A stretch of 64,000 nucleotides of DNA from Pseudomonadales bacterium (GCA_013215055.1 JABSRQ010000018.1:1969-65968), one strand, 5' to 3'. Shown: positions 1-9,976, counted from the first letter of the stretch. The notes: generated by a model from the sequence alone, not told the origin. Translations and numbers: made by a program.

Positions 1-171
1 GAGGCGCTCCCGTGGCTGATGCACCTCTTTGTACTTGCTCAGAGCCATAAATAACAGATCGGCATAAGATTTTTTTTTTTTTATTATATTTACAATCAGG
101 TGATCTACACCGCCACGCCCACCGGTAAATTGGGTGAGCATATCCAGTAAAATGTTAAGATAATCAGCCAT
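1..171 (-). CDS. N-terminal part of an unidentified membrane-type protein, cut by the left window edge
   Basis: Reading the minus strand from an ATG at 171, the frame stays open to the window edge (57 codons). An upstream in-frame ATG at 201 is also possible; a GGA lies about 14 bases before the inner one. The start is hydrophobic (MADYLNILLDMLTQF, then GGRGGVDHLIVN), followed by four lysines encoded by a 13-base A run, then a second hydrophobic stretch. The pattern resembles the first segment of a multi-helix membrane sensor, but I cannot name the family. The homopolymer is a likely slippage point, so the downstream part may not be read in the ancestral frame. Confidence 0.4.
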   Translation of the reverse strand, partial: MADYLNILLDMLTQFTGGRGGVDHLIVNIIKKKKSYADLLFMALSKYKEVHQPRERL

Positions 172-800
172 TATTATTTTTATTCGTCCATGTTTCATCT
201 GCTTTAAATGACATAATATCAGTGGATGAAAGTGTATAAAAGAAGCTATTGAACTTTACTGGCGGGAAGTTAAAAATTGAAGATGATAGCCAGTCATGGG
301 TATAAGCTCGATTAAACCCCATCCGATTCATTGTGGATGGATAGACTAGCGATAAGAGTTATCGATACGCCTGAAAAGAGTAGGGCATGAGTCGCTGGGA
401 GGCTAAGCATGCCGTGCCTGATAGCCCTGAAGTGGTAAAAAGTTAGTTGCTACTAAAAGCAATGATGACTATATCTTTCAGGCTATTGGGGGATGGTAAT
501 CGGCCCATTTAATGAGCATTTGGATCAGTGCCGTTTGCTGATCTTAGACTTGTTAGAGGAATACTCTTAGTTTTATTTGAGCAGTTTTCTCTTTATTCAA
601 AAAATTTATAACAATGGAAGCCGCAGTCTGTACCTTAAAATGTAACCCATTCCGCTTTACTGCTTATACCTTGCACTGATGCCGCGAACGCAGGTTTCTA
701 GCGGCTGATATTGCATATACAGGCTATTATTGATAGATAAATTAAAGCTGTCATCGTCGGTAGCAATGCCTGATAACCAAGTCTCGCCGGGAGAACGACA
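172..800. other. 629-base region without a recognisable gene
   Basis: Both strands carry frequent stops and I recognise no protein remnant. The right end holds the GGGAGA ribosome-binding site of the PAS-protein start at 801. The left end must hold the promoter of the minus-strand gene that leaves the window. Confidence 0.5.
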
Positions 801-1034
801 GTGAAACCCAGTTATGATGAGCTGAAGCATCGAGTCGAGCAGCTGGAGAAATCGCTACAGCAAGACCAGGCTCATAATAATCATTCAAGCAGAGAAAATG
901 AGCACAGGTACCGCGCGCGGGTCGATAATGCGCCGGTATGTATTCATGAAATTGATCTCGATGGACGCCTGGTAAAAATGAACCCGGCCGGCTTAAAGAT
1001 GATGGGAATGAGGTATAGAAGGATTAACGGGTAA
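801..1034 (+). pseudogene. 5' fragment of a PAS-domain signalling protein, cut by an IS91-like repeat
   Basis: A GTG start follows GGGAGAACGACA, a good ribosome-binding site. The product begins with a short coiled coil (YDELKHRVEQLEKSLQQ) of the kind that precedes PAS domains in kinases and diguanylate cyclases. It then enters a PAS core (residues about 37-70: YRARVDNAPVCIHEIDLDG, then MNPAGLKMMG). After residue 70 the reading frame runs into the terminus of the dispersed repeat (GGTATAGAAGG, from about 1011) and stops 24 bases later. Only 77 codons remain, so no output domain is left. The clean junction suggests the repeat insertion or a linked rearrangement destroyed the gene. Confidence 0.7.
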
Positions 1035-1187
1035 ATGGTTCAATTTCTATGTACCATCTGAGGTTTTCATTGTTATAAATGGTTTAAATAAAGAGACCCC
1101 TTCCTGATTAAAAGCAAACAAGATTCCCTGGTTAAAATTTTCAGTTCTAACCAGGGAGGATTGCCCGTAGAATAGCCTACCGGCTTA
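1011..1187 (-). mobile_element. IS91/ISCR-like 3'-end fragment, copy 1
   Basis: First of five related copies (others at 10641, 11855, 17901 and 42891), all in the same orientation. It starts with the terminus GGTATAGAAGGATTAACGGG and contains the imperfect inverted repeat CCCTGGTTA...TAACCAGGG shared by most copies. It loses similarity just after GAATAGCCTACCGGCT, before reaching any transposase sequence. Orientation is given as that of the transposase remnant found in the longest copy (17901-18340). Confidence 0.75.
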
Positions 1188-1349
1188 GTCTTTTAAATCA
1201 CGTCTTTGGATACGGCAAGCTCATGTAGCGTTCTAATTTAAAGTGGTTAGCGCTTGGTTAACTTTTTCTAATATTTCTTCTGCTTAGGGCGTAAATAATC
1301 CCCCCTACACAAACATCAAGAAGCCAGTCAGAACCTTGCAAAAAACCCA

Positions 1350-1772
1350 AGCTACCGTTTAACGAGGGCTCAGCGTTAATATTGATAGTGAAACCTGCAG
1401 TCAATGCGCTGGCAAGGTGAATATCATTGCCTCGATTAAAGATCCGATACTGATCAAAATAATCCTAGATCACGATAATAATATCCAAGAGTCTATACCA
1501 CCTGTCTTTCATCTGCCTGAGGCGCATGCGCCACCACCTCAGTTCAATACCTAAAATCCTTTGTATTTACCCATACTGGGTATCTCAGTGACAGAAATAC
1601 CCAGCCAACTTGGCTGGTTATTCTTTAATAAAAATGATCCATCTAACAGCTTAAACAATTAGGATTTTGAGTGTTATATAAGACTGAGAGCTTGATGCAA
1701 ACCAACATGTGTACTTTGCTAGATTAGCGAAAAGGGCGGCTATGCTTCTTATACATTATGCTTCCTATACAA
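1350..1772 (+). mobile_element. IS91-family transposase C-terminus remnant with its 3' end
   Basis: The plus strand from about 1363 to 1552 encodes a decayed transposase tail: a VNIDSETCSQCAGKV stretch, then IIASIKDP, then a proline-rich end PPVFHLPEAHAPPP before TAA. The CxxC zinc pair followed by G-K-V-x-I-I-A-x-I-x-D-P is the known C-terminal signature of IS91/IS801/ISCR Y2 transposases. An in-frame TAA sits just before this segment and the upstream part is gone. About 218 bases after the stop lies GCTTCCTATAC, which matches the core of the published ISCR oriIS end as I remember it, so 1772 is taken as the probable element boundary. Confidence 0.65.
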
Positions 1773-2251
1773 ATATCTCATCTAACGTTAAAAATAATCA
1801 TCCAACTTTTTAGTTATGCAGTCAGGGGCTAAAGAGGAATATTCAGCGTTTTCTTTGAGAATTCATCGCCGTGAATGAATAATCAGACAATGTGACCGAT
1901 AAACCAGGCATGACATCGGCTAAATAGTTGTTATTCAGATCTCATAAAAATTTGATTCATTGGCTTTTCTCTCTTTAAAGCCGCAGTTTTTTATTGGCTG
2001 TTGTTAATAAAAACAGCCGTCGGACTGTTGGCTACTTTACAGCTGGCTACAGTTTTATACACTGAGTGCACGCCATAATGAGCTCATTAAACATTGACTG
2101 AAAGGCAGGTGATTCTGCGAATATGCAATTCGGCATAACATTAAGAGTGGCTATACTATTAGCATTGTTATTCTCACGCAGTGTATAGGCATCAGCGTCA
2201 TTGTAGGGTTTTACGGGGCGTTTTATTCAACTCCAACAGCGGTAACTGTTT
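1773..2251. other. 479-base region without a recognisable gene
   Basis: Lies between the IS91-type end and the YfiR-kinase start. AT-rich with stops in all frames. It should hold the promoter of the downstream kinase, but I see no clear -35/-10 pair that I would defend. Confidence 0.4.
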
Positions 2252-4936
2252 ATGAGGAAGTGGATTGTTTTATTATCATTCCTTATATTCCTACTGTCAC
2301 CCGCCGCCAGTAGCAAAAAACTCAATCCTGAACAAATCCAGGTTGCCTTGATTCTTGAGTTAATACGTTATATAGAATGGCCTGAACAGGCCAAATTAAA
2401 CAGCATTAATGTCGCTGTTTTAGGCATTGATAAACGTCTGGAGCAAGAGTTTTTGCAGGCATTTAAGCACGTTAAGGTGCATGGACGAACATTACAGTTA
2501 TACAAGATAAATCCTCATGACAGCGTTGATGGCCAAAAAATACAGGTCATATATATCGGTCCATCAGGCATTGATCGTGTATCTGAGCTTGCCCGTAAGC
2601 TTCGTCGTACAGACACGCTGCTCATCACCAAAGGCAGCAGTTTACGCCGGGATTTTATGCTGAATATTACTCACCCGCAGGGCAAACACCTTAGCTTTGA
2701 GATTAATCGCAGTAATATCATTTTTGAACACTTAAAAATCGATAACAAAATCATGTTATTGGGAGGCAGTGAATTGGATGTCGCCGAATTATTTCGGGAA
2801 ACCCAACAGGGATTGGATGGCCTCAAGGCGGAGCTGCTTAACAAGGAGAAGGCTTTAGTCAGGCTGGCATCTGAAGTGAAAGAAAAAAAAACTGATTTAC
2901 ATCAAAAAAATCAATTATTGCAGGCCAAAGAAAGTGCCCTACAGGAAAAAAATCAACAAATTTCTAGCGGTCAACAGCAGCTAAATCGACTCTCGACTGA
3001 ACTGGGTCAGGCGGAAAGTCAGTTATTCATTAAACAACAATCACTTAAAAATAGTCAGGAATTATTAGATTCTCGACTGCAGAATTTACAAGAAAAAGAG
3101 CAGAAGCTCAGCAGCTTGTCGGCAATAATTCAGCACAACAAACAAACCCTATACCAGCAAAACCTGGCCATGGAAATCCAGGTATCTGAAATTAATGAAA
3201 AAACCAAGAGGATTGGTAGGCAACATTTTATACTGCTATTCGGTGCCGCGCTATTATCCCTATGTATGATATTTTTGCTCACCATACTATGGGTTAACCG
3301 GGCCAGAAAAGCCGCACTGATTGCAGCAGAAAATGCCCGCAATGAAGCCGAGAAGGCCAATCAAGCCAAGAGCTTATTTCTGGCGAAGATGTCTCATGAA
3401 ATTCGAACGCCTATGTCTGGCGTATTAGGCATGTCTACCCTGCTCAACGAATTAAATCTGAACAAGGAACAGCAGCAATGTAATGATGTTATCCATGTTT
3501 CCGGTCAAACGCTGTTATCGGTTATCAATGATATTCTTGATTATTCCAAGATCGAAGCGGGCAAGTTGCAGTTGGAATGCATCAGTTTTAGTATTGAGGC
3601 CGTCATTTGGGAAGTCATGAAGATGTTCAGGATACAGGCACAGGAAAAAAACTTGCCGTTGATGGCCGATATCGATCCGAATCTGTCTACCTATGTGATC
3701 GGTGACCCCAGCCGTTTACGACAAATACTCATCAATCTGATTGGCAATGCCTTCAAATTCACGTCGACTGGCGAAATACTCATTTGTGTGCAAGCCGCCA
3801 GCCATGTAAAAGATTTAATACAATTCAGTGTTTATGACAGCGGTATCGGTTTAAGCCATGAACAACAGAAAAACCTATTTAGCGCCTTTACTCAGGGTGA
3901 TAGTTCCACCACGAGAAAACACGGTGGAACGGGCTTAGGACTTGCAATATGCAAGCAACTGGCCGAATTAATGGGTGGCTCAATACAAATGGAAAGTGAA
4001 GAGGGCAGGGGCTCGCATTTTTGGGTAGAGTTAAACTTAAAAGCTGACAACGAGGCCGCAGAGAAACAAACGATACGCGGTAATCACTTAAATGGGCGAA
4101 AAATTATCATTATCGATGATAATGCCACTTATCGCAGTTTATTAGAAAAATTTTCACAGCGTGTGGGTGTGCAGGTAGAAAGCTTTGCTAGCGGTGAAAA
4201 CCTGTGTGATTTTTTAATCCATAGTCAGCAACAAGGGCTTAGTTATGATTTATTGATTACCGACCTTAATATGCCCAAATACGATGGTATGCAATTGTCC
4301 CGGCAATTGAGCCAATGTCAGTCTTTAAAGCCCATTCCTATCATATTGATGACAGCCTCATCCATACCTCCAGACATTGAAGAGATAAAAAACACGCTCA
4401 TCGTCAAAGCAGTGGAGAAACCCTTGGTAGAAAAAGAGTTTATTGCCTTACTTGATGATGTATTTAATGCCATACCCGCAAGCACAGAAGCCCCTGATAA
4501 CAGCAAAACGCTTATTCAACATATGGCTAAAAAGATTTCGCTGCCGTTAAAGATACTGGTGGCTGAAGACAATGCAGTGATTCGAAAAGTCATGGCAGGC
4601 ATTTTAAATAAATGTCATCAAAAAGCCGAATTTGCTGAAAATGGCCAGCAGGCTGTTGACATGTTTAAAGCTCAGGATACAGCTTATGACGTGATTTTTA
4701 TGGACTGTGAAATGCCAGAGATGGATGGTTTAACTGCCAGCCGTGAAATTCGCCAATGGGAAAAACAACAGCAACGAGCACCCACTAAGATCATTGCCTT
4801 AACGGCACATGTGCTGCCGGAGCAAGTGATTAAATGTAAAGACAGTGGCATGGACGAATTTATGATCAAACCTATAGACATCAACGCACTATTGCAGATG
4901 CTTGAGGAAATTGCCGATAGAAAAAGAATATTATAA
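2252..4936 (+). CDS. YfiR-domain hybrid sensor histidine kinase with two receiver domains
   Basis: 894 residues. A signal peptide (1-21) leads into a YfiR/DUF4154 periplasmic domain (about 25-175), a long glutamine- and lysine-rich coiled coil (about 183-320) and a membrane segment (about 325-349). The cytoplasmic part has a HisKA box with phospho-acceptor His382 (SHEIRTPMSG), a HATPase domain (NLIGNAFKFT near 495, DSGIG near 530, GGTGLGL near 557) and two receivers with phospho-acceptors Asp671 (ITDLNMP) and Asp818 (FMDCEMPEMDG). YfiR is usually a separate periplasmic inhibitor of a membrane partner; here it is fused to the kinase. There is no HPt domain, so an external phosphotransfer protein is expected. 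The adjacent TonB receptor gene suggests a shared function. Confidence 0.93.
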   Translation: MRKWIVLLSFLIFLLSPAASSKKLNPEQIQVALILELIRYIEWPEQAKLNSINVAVLGIDKRLEQEFLQAFKHVKVHGRTLQLYKINPHDSVDGQKIQVIYIGPSGIDRVSELARKLRRTDTLLITKGSSLRRDFMLNITHPQGKHLSFEINRSNIIFEHLKIDNKIMLLGGSELDVAELFRETQQGLDGLKAELLNKEKALVRLASEVKEKKTDLHQKNQLLQAKESALQEKNQQISSGQQQLNRLSTELGQAESQLFIKQQSLKNSQELLDSRLQNLQEKEQKLSSLSAIIQHNKQTLYQQNLAMEIQVSEINEKTKRIGRQHFILLFGAALLSLCMIFLLTILWVNRARKAALIAAENARNEAEKANQAKSLFLAKMSHEIRTPMSGVLGMSTLLNELNLNKEQQQCNDVIHVSGQTLLSVINDILDYSKIEAGKLQLECISFSIEAVIWEVMKMFRIQAQEKNLPLMADIDPNLSTYVIGDPSRLRQILINLIGNAFKFTSTGEILICVQAASHVKDLIQFSVYDSGIGLSHEQQKNLFSAFTQGDSSTTRKHGGTGLGLAICKQLAELMGGSIQMESEEGRGSHFWVELNLKADNEAAEKQTIRGNHLNGRKIIIIDDNATYRSLLEKFSQRVGVQVESFASGENLCDFLIHSQQQGLSYDLLITDLNMPKYDGMQLSRQLSQCQSLKPIPIILMTASSIPPDIEEIKNTLIVKAVEKPLVEKEFIALLDDVFNAIPASTEAPDNSKTLIQHMAKKISLPLKILVAEDNAVIRKVMAGILNKCHQKAEFAENGQQAVDMFKAQDTAYDVIFMDCEMPEMDGLTASREIRQWEKQQQRAPTKIIALTAHVLPEQVIKCKDSGMDEFMIKPIDINALLQMLEEIADRKRIL

Positions 4937-5146
4937 TCATTATCTCATTGTGCTGTTGAGTAACGTTATCAAACTGTTTCTATACAGGTTTATCCTCACA
5001 TTATTCTATCTGTAAAAAGTCAGCACAGAACACAATGTGCAGGGAATTTTTTACCCCCCCATGTGTTTTTCTGCATTTCGTTATTCACTAACTTTAAATT
5101 TATTAATATGAACCTATACTCATACAGTGAATTTGAGGTATCGATT

Positions 5147-7111
5147 ATGAGTACCGCGCTTAAAACCACATATTTTTTATGCATCCTCACGTTATCATTT
5201 TCAGCATCCATGAGCTCGGCATCAAATAATGATGATATCAATGTCTATGCATTGCCGATTGAAGAGTTACTGAAATTAGATGTTGTCACCGCATCCAAGC
5301 GGGAGCAGTCTATCACCGATGCTGCCGCAATTATTTCGGTGATTAATCGAGAAGATATACTTCATTATGGTGCCAATAATCTGGTCGAGTTACTGCGCCA
5401 TTTCCCCGGGTTTCTTCCGGTTCAGGATGTCACCTACGGCGAGCGAAGTATTGCGCTACGGGGTGATAGCGAAGTCAATCATGTATTAACCATGGTTGAT
5501 GGTGTGCCCTATAGATCCATGATCTCGGCAGTCATCAGTACACGTATATTATTCAAGACCTTTCCCTTACAGATGATCGAACGCATTGAGCTTATCCGAG
5601 GCCCTGGCTCGGTATTATACGGCACCAATGCGGTAACCGGTGTGATTAACATCATCACCCGCAATGCAGAAACTGATGATGTAGCATCAAGCAAACAACT
5701 GGAAGCCAGTTATACTCACGGCGAATTAGAGACCCAAGTTGCTACAATATATAGCCAATATACCCATGATGATCTGCATCTCAGCCTGGCAGTAACTGAT
5801 TTTAAAGAAGAAGGTTGGAAATCAAATTTCTTGGCGCCTGTCATTAATAATCTAGTGCCTTTTACCTACAACAACAGCGAAAACTATACCTCTATCTTTG
5901 CTACTGCCAGCTTGGCTAACTGGCAAGTTAAAACCTATTTGACCGATTACACGGCTAACAGTCCTATACTACCGCAGGCTATCAGTGACAATGATTTGCT
6001 CAGCGAACACCGATTTATTGAGGTAAATTATCAATTTAATGTACAGGGGTGGCAGGGCAAAACTAACCTGACTTATCTGCATATCAACGATGCTCCCGAG
6101 CTAGCCACGGAAAAAAACATCTACTGGGAATTAAACCTGCAGAAGCCGCTCTCGGATCAATGGCATTGGTTAATTGGCACAAGTGTTAATCAAATAGATG
6201 TAGACACAAAAACCAAATCCCTGGATAACGTAGAAAAAGACCTGTACAGCCTCTATAGCCAATTGGATTGGGCTGCCAGCGATCAACTCACACTGACTGC
6301 CGGCGGGCAGATCAACAAGGTCAAAGATAGCGACGACAACTTCGTGCCCAGAATCGCCGCGATCTATCATCTCAATGACGTACATGGTTTTAAATTACTT
6401 TATAGTGAAGCTTTCCGCTCTCCTACAGTCACCAATACCGATGTGGAAATATCGTTTCCAGGTGTGGGAGTTGTTTTTTCGGGTAACCCGGACCTAAAAG
6501 CAGAAACCGTTAAAACATGGGATTGGCAATGGTTTGCCAACGGTGATAATTACTTTTATGCGGTGACCCTTTTTGACAGTCAATACGAAAACCTGATTAA
6601 TGTTGACCCAGGCAATATATTTGCCGGCCAGCCCGGCAGTTTTGTACAGCAGGGTGAACTGAATACCTATGGGCTTGAACTTGAAGGCTACTGGAATCTG
6701 GATCAACAATGGTCATTCAAAGCCGCATACACATGGCAACATAATGAGGATGAAGAGGGGCTGGAAAACGTCAGCTTAACACCTAGATGGAGTATGAATC
6801 TCGGCCTGGTCTATGCTTGGCAGAAACACCATATCAGTTTGTTCAATCAACATATCAGCGCTTTTTTCAAAAAAGATGTGCCTGCCGATAACCCGAATGC
6901 AGATGCCTACAACATGCTCAATCTCGAAGCACGATTCTCTTTGGCAAGTCTATTAAGTATTCCAGCCGAGAAAGATTTAGCCCTATCGGTGTATTTTAAT
7001 AATTTATTGGATGAAAAAATTTATCAGCCTGAATATGTATTTGATCAACCCAATACCATCCCCGCTGCTTCTGGCCGCGCAGGCTATGTCACGATTGAAT
7101 TGACCTTGTAG
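5147..7111 (+). CDS. TonB-dependent outer-membrane receptor
   Basis: 654 residues from the ATG at 5147, chosen over upstream in-frame starts because GAGGT lies 8 bases before it and it begins a normal signal peptide (MSTALKTTYFLCILTLSFS). A plug domain spans about 35-155, with TASKREQSI and the IELIRGPGSVLYGTNAVTG signature. A 22-strand-type barrel follows to the C-terminus, which ends VTIELTL rather than in the usual aromatic residue. It follows the YfiR kinase by 210 bases on the same strand. YfiR proteins are often encoded next to TonB receptors, so ligand uptake and signalling may be linked. The substrate cannot be read from sequence. Confidence 0.92.
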   Translation: MSTALKTTYFLCILTLSFSASMSSASNNDDINVYALPIEELLKLDVVTASKREQSITDAAAIISVINREDILHYGANNLVELLRHFPGFLPVQDVTYGERSIALRGDSEVNHVLTMVDGVPYRSMISAVISTRILFKTFPLQMIERIELIRGPGSVLYGTNAVTGVINIITRNAETDDVASSKQLEASYTHGELETQVATIYSQYTHDDLHLSLAVTDFKEEGWKSNFLAPVINNLVPFTYNNSENYTSIFATASLANWQVKTYLTDYTANSPILPQAISDNDLLSEHRFIEVNYQFNVQGWQGKTNLTYLHINDAPELATEKNIYWELNLQKPLSDQWHWLIGTSVNQIDVDTKTKSLDNVEKDLYSLYSQLDWAASDQLTLTAGGQINKVKDSDDNFVPRIAAIYHLNDVHGFKLLYSEAFRSPTVTNTDVEISFPGVGVVFSGNPDLKAETVKTWDWQWFANGDNYFYAVTLFDSQYENLINVDPGNIFAGQPGSFVQQGELNTYGLELEGYWNLDQQWSFKAAYTWQHNEDEEGLENVSLTPRWSMNLGLVYAWQKHHISLFNQHISAFFKKDVPADNPNADAYNMLNLEARFSLASLLSIPAEKDLALSVYFNNLLDEKIYQPEYVFDQPNTIPAASGRAGYVTIELTL

Positions 7112-7130
7112 CTCTTGGCCCAATGTCGAA

Positions 7131-7529
7131 GTGCATGGCACCTGCGGTGCCTTTCTGAAAGACGCCTATGGCATTTTCAATATTCTGCTCAAGATTTATG
7201 GTGTTGTTTCAGAGTCAGTAAAAGCTCGCCGAGTTGCAGGTAAGGCAAAGATGATCTTGACCATTACCGATATTCATATTAATGGCCAAATGGTTGCGGT
7301 GCGTACCAAAGCAATCAATGCCCATACCCAGGCTACCGGTAAAAGTACCGAAGCCAAGGCTGCGCGAGGTGCTGAAATTGGAGGCTTGGCAGGCGGGTCT
7401 TCTGGCGCCAAAACGGGTGCTAAAGTAGGTGTAGGTGCGGCAATATTAAGTGGAGGCAATCAGGTGGTGATACCCGGAGGCAGCTTGCTGAATTTCACCC
7501 TAAGCCAAGCGTTAACGGCTAATAGTTAA
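7131..7529 (+). pseudogene. N-terminally truncated glycine-zipper protein
   Basis: The C-terminal two thirds look like a known periplasmic glycine-zipper family. A YGVVSESVKARRVAGKAKM stretch corresponds to the usual 'G-x-V-x-x-A-x-x-A-x-R-x-x-G-K' segment, followed by LTITDIHINGQMV, a glycine/alanine-rich zipper (GGLAGGSSGAKTGAKVGVGA) and a conserved end, VVIPGGSLLNFTL. The first 20 or so residues do not form a signal peptide, and the usual upstream domain is missing. It starts 20 bases after the TonB receptor stop. Most likely it is the remaining tail of a longer exported protein; a short functional product cannot be excluded. Confidence 0.5.
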
Positions 7530-8105
7530 TCCATAATAAAGGCATAAAAACCGCAGAAGTCTTTTTACATAACAATATCCCCCAGCTTAATCAGCTGAAG
7601 ATTTCGTCAAAGAGAATCTTCTGATCCAGGTGTTCTTTCTCACAGGTTTTCCAACACGGCCAAAAATTATAACCAAGCTAAGCAGAGTTCATCAGCAGGA
7701 CATTTTTCAGTACAACTGTAAGCTTGATTTCAAAGCAAGTTTGCTAGCCAAAACCCTATATTAATCGTGCAGGTTTCCCTGTAAATCATGCCTGGCCCAG
7801 CACTAGGCTGATGAATACTGTATTTGAAAGTATTGCAGGCTAACGTTAATCAACTCGATGATGTCCATCTGCATCGGTCAAAAGACCTTGAGTTAGAGAT
7901 TCCCGCTAGGCATTAAAAGCCAGGACCGATCACAGAGGAATTTCAGAAGATAAACAGAATCACTCAATTCTCACCATCAACAAATTAATCAAATAGCGGC
8001 TGAATCGACCTTATGCCGTTAAAATCCTTGGTTTTATGGCCTGATGCAGACGTTCCAGTTAATTACGCTAAACTTACTTAGTCTCATCAATCAAACTGAG
8101 TCTAT
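7530..8105. other. 576-base region without a recognisable gene
   Basis: Stops in all frames on both strands. I could not assign any stretch to a protein family. It ends directly before the phosphate-binding-like gene, whose promoter it must contain. Confidence 0.4.
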
Positions 8106-8651
8106 GTGCTGAAAAAAATGTCTTTCTTATCCTACAGTCGATATAACAAACGATACTGGCATCTGCAAACTAGGAACTCTGCTTATTCGAATTCCTGGCA
8201 TGGATTTATTAGGCTATTGATATTGCTCTTATGTTTTACATCTTTCAGCCATGCCAGTGTATCGAATGCCAAATCATCCCGGGAAAATAATGAGTTAGTC
8301 CTGATTTCTCATCCCTCAAATAATATACAGCCGCTGAAGTTTAAAACGTTAAGAGCCATTTATAGTATGCGCTTGCAAACTTGGCCCGACGGCAGTGCCA
8401 TCAATGTTTTTGTTTTACCCGACAATAGCCTTAACCACATAGGTTTTTGTAAACAATTATTAAAAACCCTGCCCAGGCATTTGCGCAAAAACTGGGACCG
8501 GTTGATTTTCTCTGGCATCTCCATGGCCCCTTCTATGGTTGAGGATGCCAATAATATGAAACAAAGTATTGCCAGCACACCCGGTGCGATTGGTTATATA
8601 CCACGGGGGGAGATAGATGAATCTGTCGTTATTATTAATATTACTAATTAA
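8106..8651 (+). CDS. Small periplasmic phosphate-binding-like (PBP-like) protein
   Basis: 181 residues from GTG, or 177 from the ATG at 8118; no strong ribosome-binding site favours either. A basic N-terminus precedes a hydrophobic signal segment (about 35-52). The mature part matches the short PstS-like family seen beside porins and sensors: LKFKTLRAIYSMRLQTWPDG, a mid segment FCKQLLKTLPRHLRKNWDRL, and the end TPGAIGYIPRG. In this family SxxGAIGY is a shared C-terminal motif. The gene overlaps the following porin by 35 bases, which suggests translational coupling. A second such protein is encoded at 14872. Confidence 0.75.
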   Translation: MLKKMSFLSYSRYNKRYWHLQTRNSAYSNSWHGFIRLLILLLCFTSFSHASVSNAKSSRENNELVLISHPSNNIQPLKFKTLRAIYSMRLQTWPDGSAINVFVLPDNSLNHIGFCKQLLKTLPRHLRKNWDRLIFSGISMAPSMVEDANNMKQSIASTPGAIGYIPRGEIDESVVIINITN

Positions 8652-9867
8652 TCTTCTCCTGAACTTGAGTCTGATGTTAATGAGCCCAATGTGCCAGGCT
8701 AAAAACTGGCAATACCAATCGGTCATTACGCAGGGGCTTACGCTCACCAATCACAATAATTTTTATGGTGATAGTCAGGGATCTCCCAGCCTGGAATTTA
8801 CTGAATTTACAGTCAGCGGAAGTTATCAATTTCATCCCAGCAGCCGCTTATCTGCCCAGACACTGTATCGCCATGCCGGTGCGATTGAGGAGCTTTCCAT
8901 CGATTACCTGCTCTTGGACTCACAGCTCTTTAGCAATGCTGAAAGTCTCTTTGGTGCACGTCTGGGCCGATATAAGATCCCCTTTGGTTTGTACAACGAA
9001 ACCCGAGATGTCGCCTTTGCCCGGCAATCGGTCTTATTGCCGCAATCGCTGTATACCGATAGTCAACGTGACTTAAAACTCGCCGCAGAAGGCGGCCAAC
9101 TATATTCAAGTTTTTTCAGTGAATATGGTCAATGGGATCTGGATCTTTATTATGGGGCCATCAGCCTAGACAATATCTCCGGGTTTTCAGAATTCCCCCC
9201 TGAAGCTACATTTAGCAATGAAGCTGTAGCAGGCCTGCGTTTGTTATTTGAAAGTTTTAACGGTGACTGGCGAGCAGCCATCTCGGCTCTTGAAGGTAAG
9301 GTCGATATATTTTTCAACCTCCAGGACCTGGATGCCGGCATACCACTGTCGGCAGATGTGGATGGGGAAGTTAAGCAGGCAGAGGTGTATTTTTCTCTGG
9401 AATACAACTGGGAGAACTGGATATTAAGTGGTGAATATCGCTGGAATCGCAGACAAACGAATTTTCCGGTTTTTACCTTCCCTGTACCCATTAATCCCGA
9501 AGATTTCGCTGCAGGTTTTGTTGATTTTGATCTGGATTTGAATATTAAACAATATGGTCAGGCTTATTATGTACAGGGAAAATATATCTTTAACCCACGC
9601 TGGAATGTCTATCTTCGCTGGGATGTCGTCTATGAAGATAAAAATGATAAAGACGGTGATGAGGTTGTTGGCCGCCCCGGCTATATCAATTTTGCCAAGG
9701 ATCTGACCCTGGGAGTTCTGTGGAATATCAATGCACATATGTTAGCCGGTGCTGAACTCCATAAGGTCAAAGGTACTCAGTGGTTATCTGAACTGGATAA
9801 CCCAGATCCCTTCGATACCGATGAAGACTGGCTGCTGTGGGTGATGACCTTTTCCTACAGGCTCTAA
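8617..9867 (+). CDS. Outer-membrane porin-like beta-barrel protein
   Basis: 416 residues. The ATG at 8617 follows GGGGGGAGATAG inside the end of the previous gene, an excellent ribosome-binding site that fixes the start. A leucine-rich signal peptide ends near AKNW. The mature chain is a series of alternating amphipathic strands with a conserved porin segment LFGARLGRYKIPFGLYNETR and many aromatic girdle residues, ending in VMTFSYRL. No substrate-specificity motif can be recognised. With the small binding-like protein just upstream it forms a two-gene unit, mirrored with reversed gene order at 14.9-16.8 kb. Confidence 0.8.
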   Translation: MNLSLLLILLINLLLNLSLMLMSPMCQAKNWQYQSVITQGLTLTNHNNFYGDSQGSPSLEFTEFTVSGSYQFHPSSRLSAQTLYRHAGAIEELSIDYLLLDSQLFSNAESLFGARLGRYKIPFGLYNETRDVAFARQSVLLPQSLYTDSQRDLKLAAEGGQLYSSFFSEYGQWDLDLYYGAISLDNISGFSEFPPEATFSNEAVAGLRLLFESFNGDWRAAISALEGKVDIFFNLQDLDAGIPLSADVDGEVKQAEVYFSLEYNWENWILSGEYRWNRRQTNFPVFTFPVPINPEDFAAGFVDFDLDLNIKQYGQAYYVQGKYIFNPRWNVYLRWDVVYEDKNDKDGDEVVGRPGYINFAKDLTLGVLWNINAHMLAGAELHKVKGTQWLSELDNPDPFDTDEDWLLWVMTFSYRL

Positions 9868-9948
9868 ACTCTGGACGGCAGGTGATGGTGCTGACTAGAC
9901 AAAAAAACTTATCCCGCACTCTCAGAGTTTATAGCTAGGCATAGATTT

Positions 9949-9976
9949 AATCGGGAGCTGTGCCCGGTTATCTTTT
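9949..9976 (+). terminator. Probable rho-independent terminator after the porin
   Basis: AATCGGG and CCCGGTT pair over 7 bases (one G-T) around a 7-base loop, followed by ATCTTTT. It lies about 80 bases after the porin stop. Confidence 0.5.
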
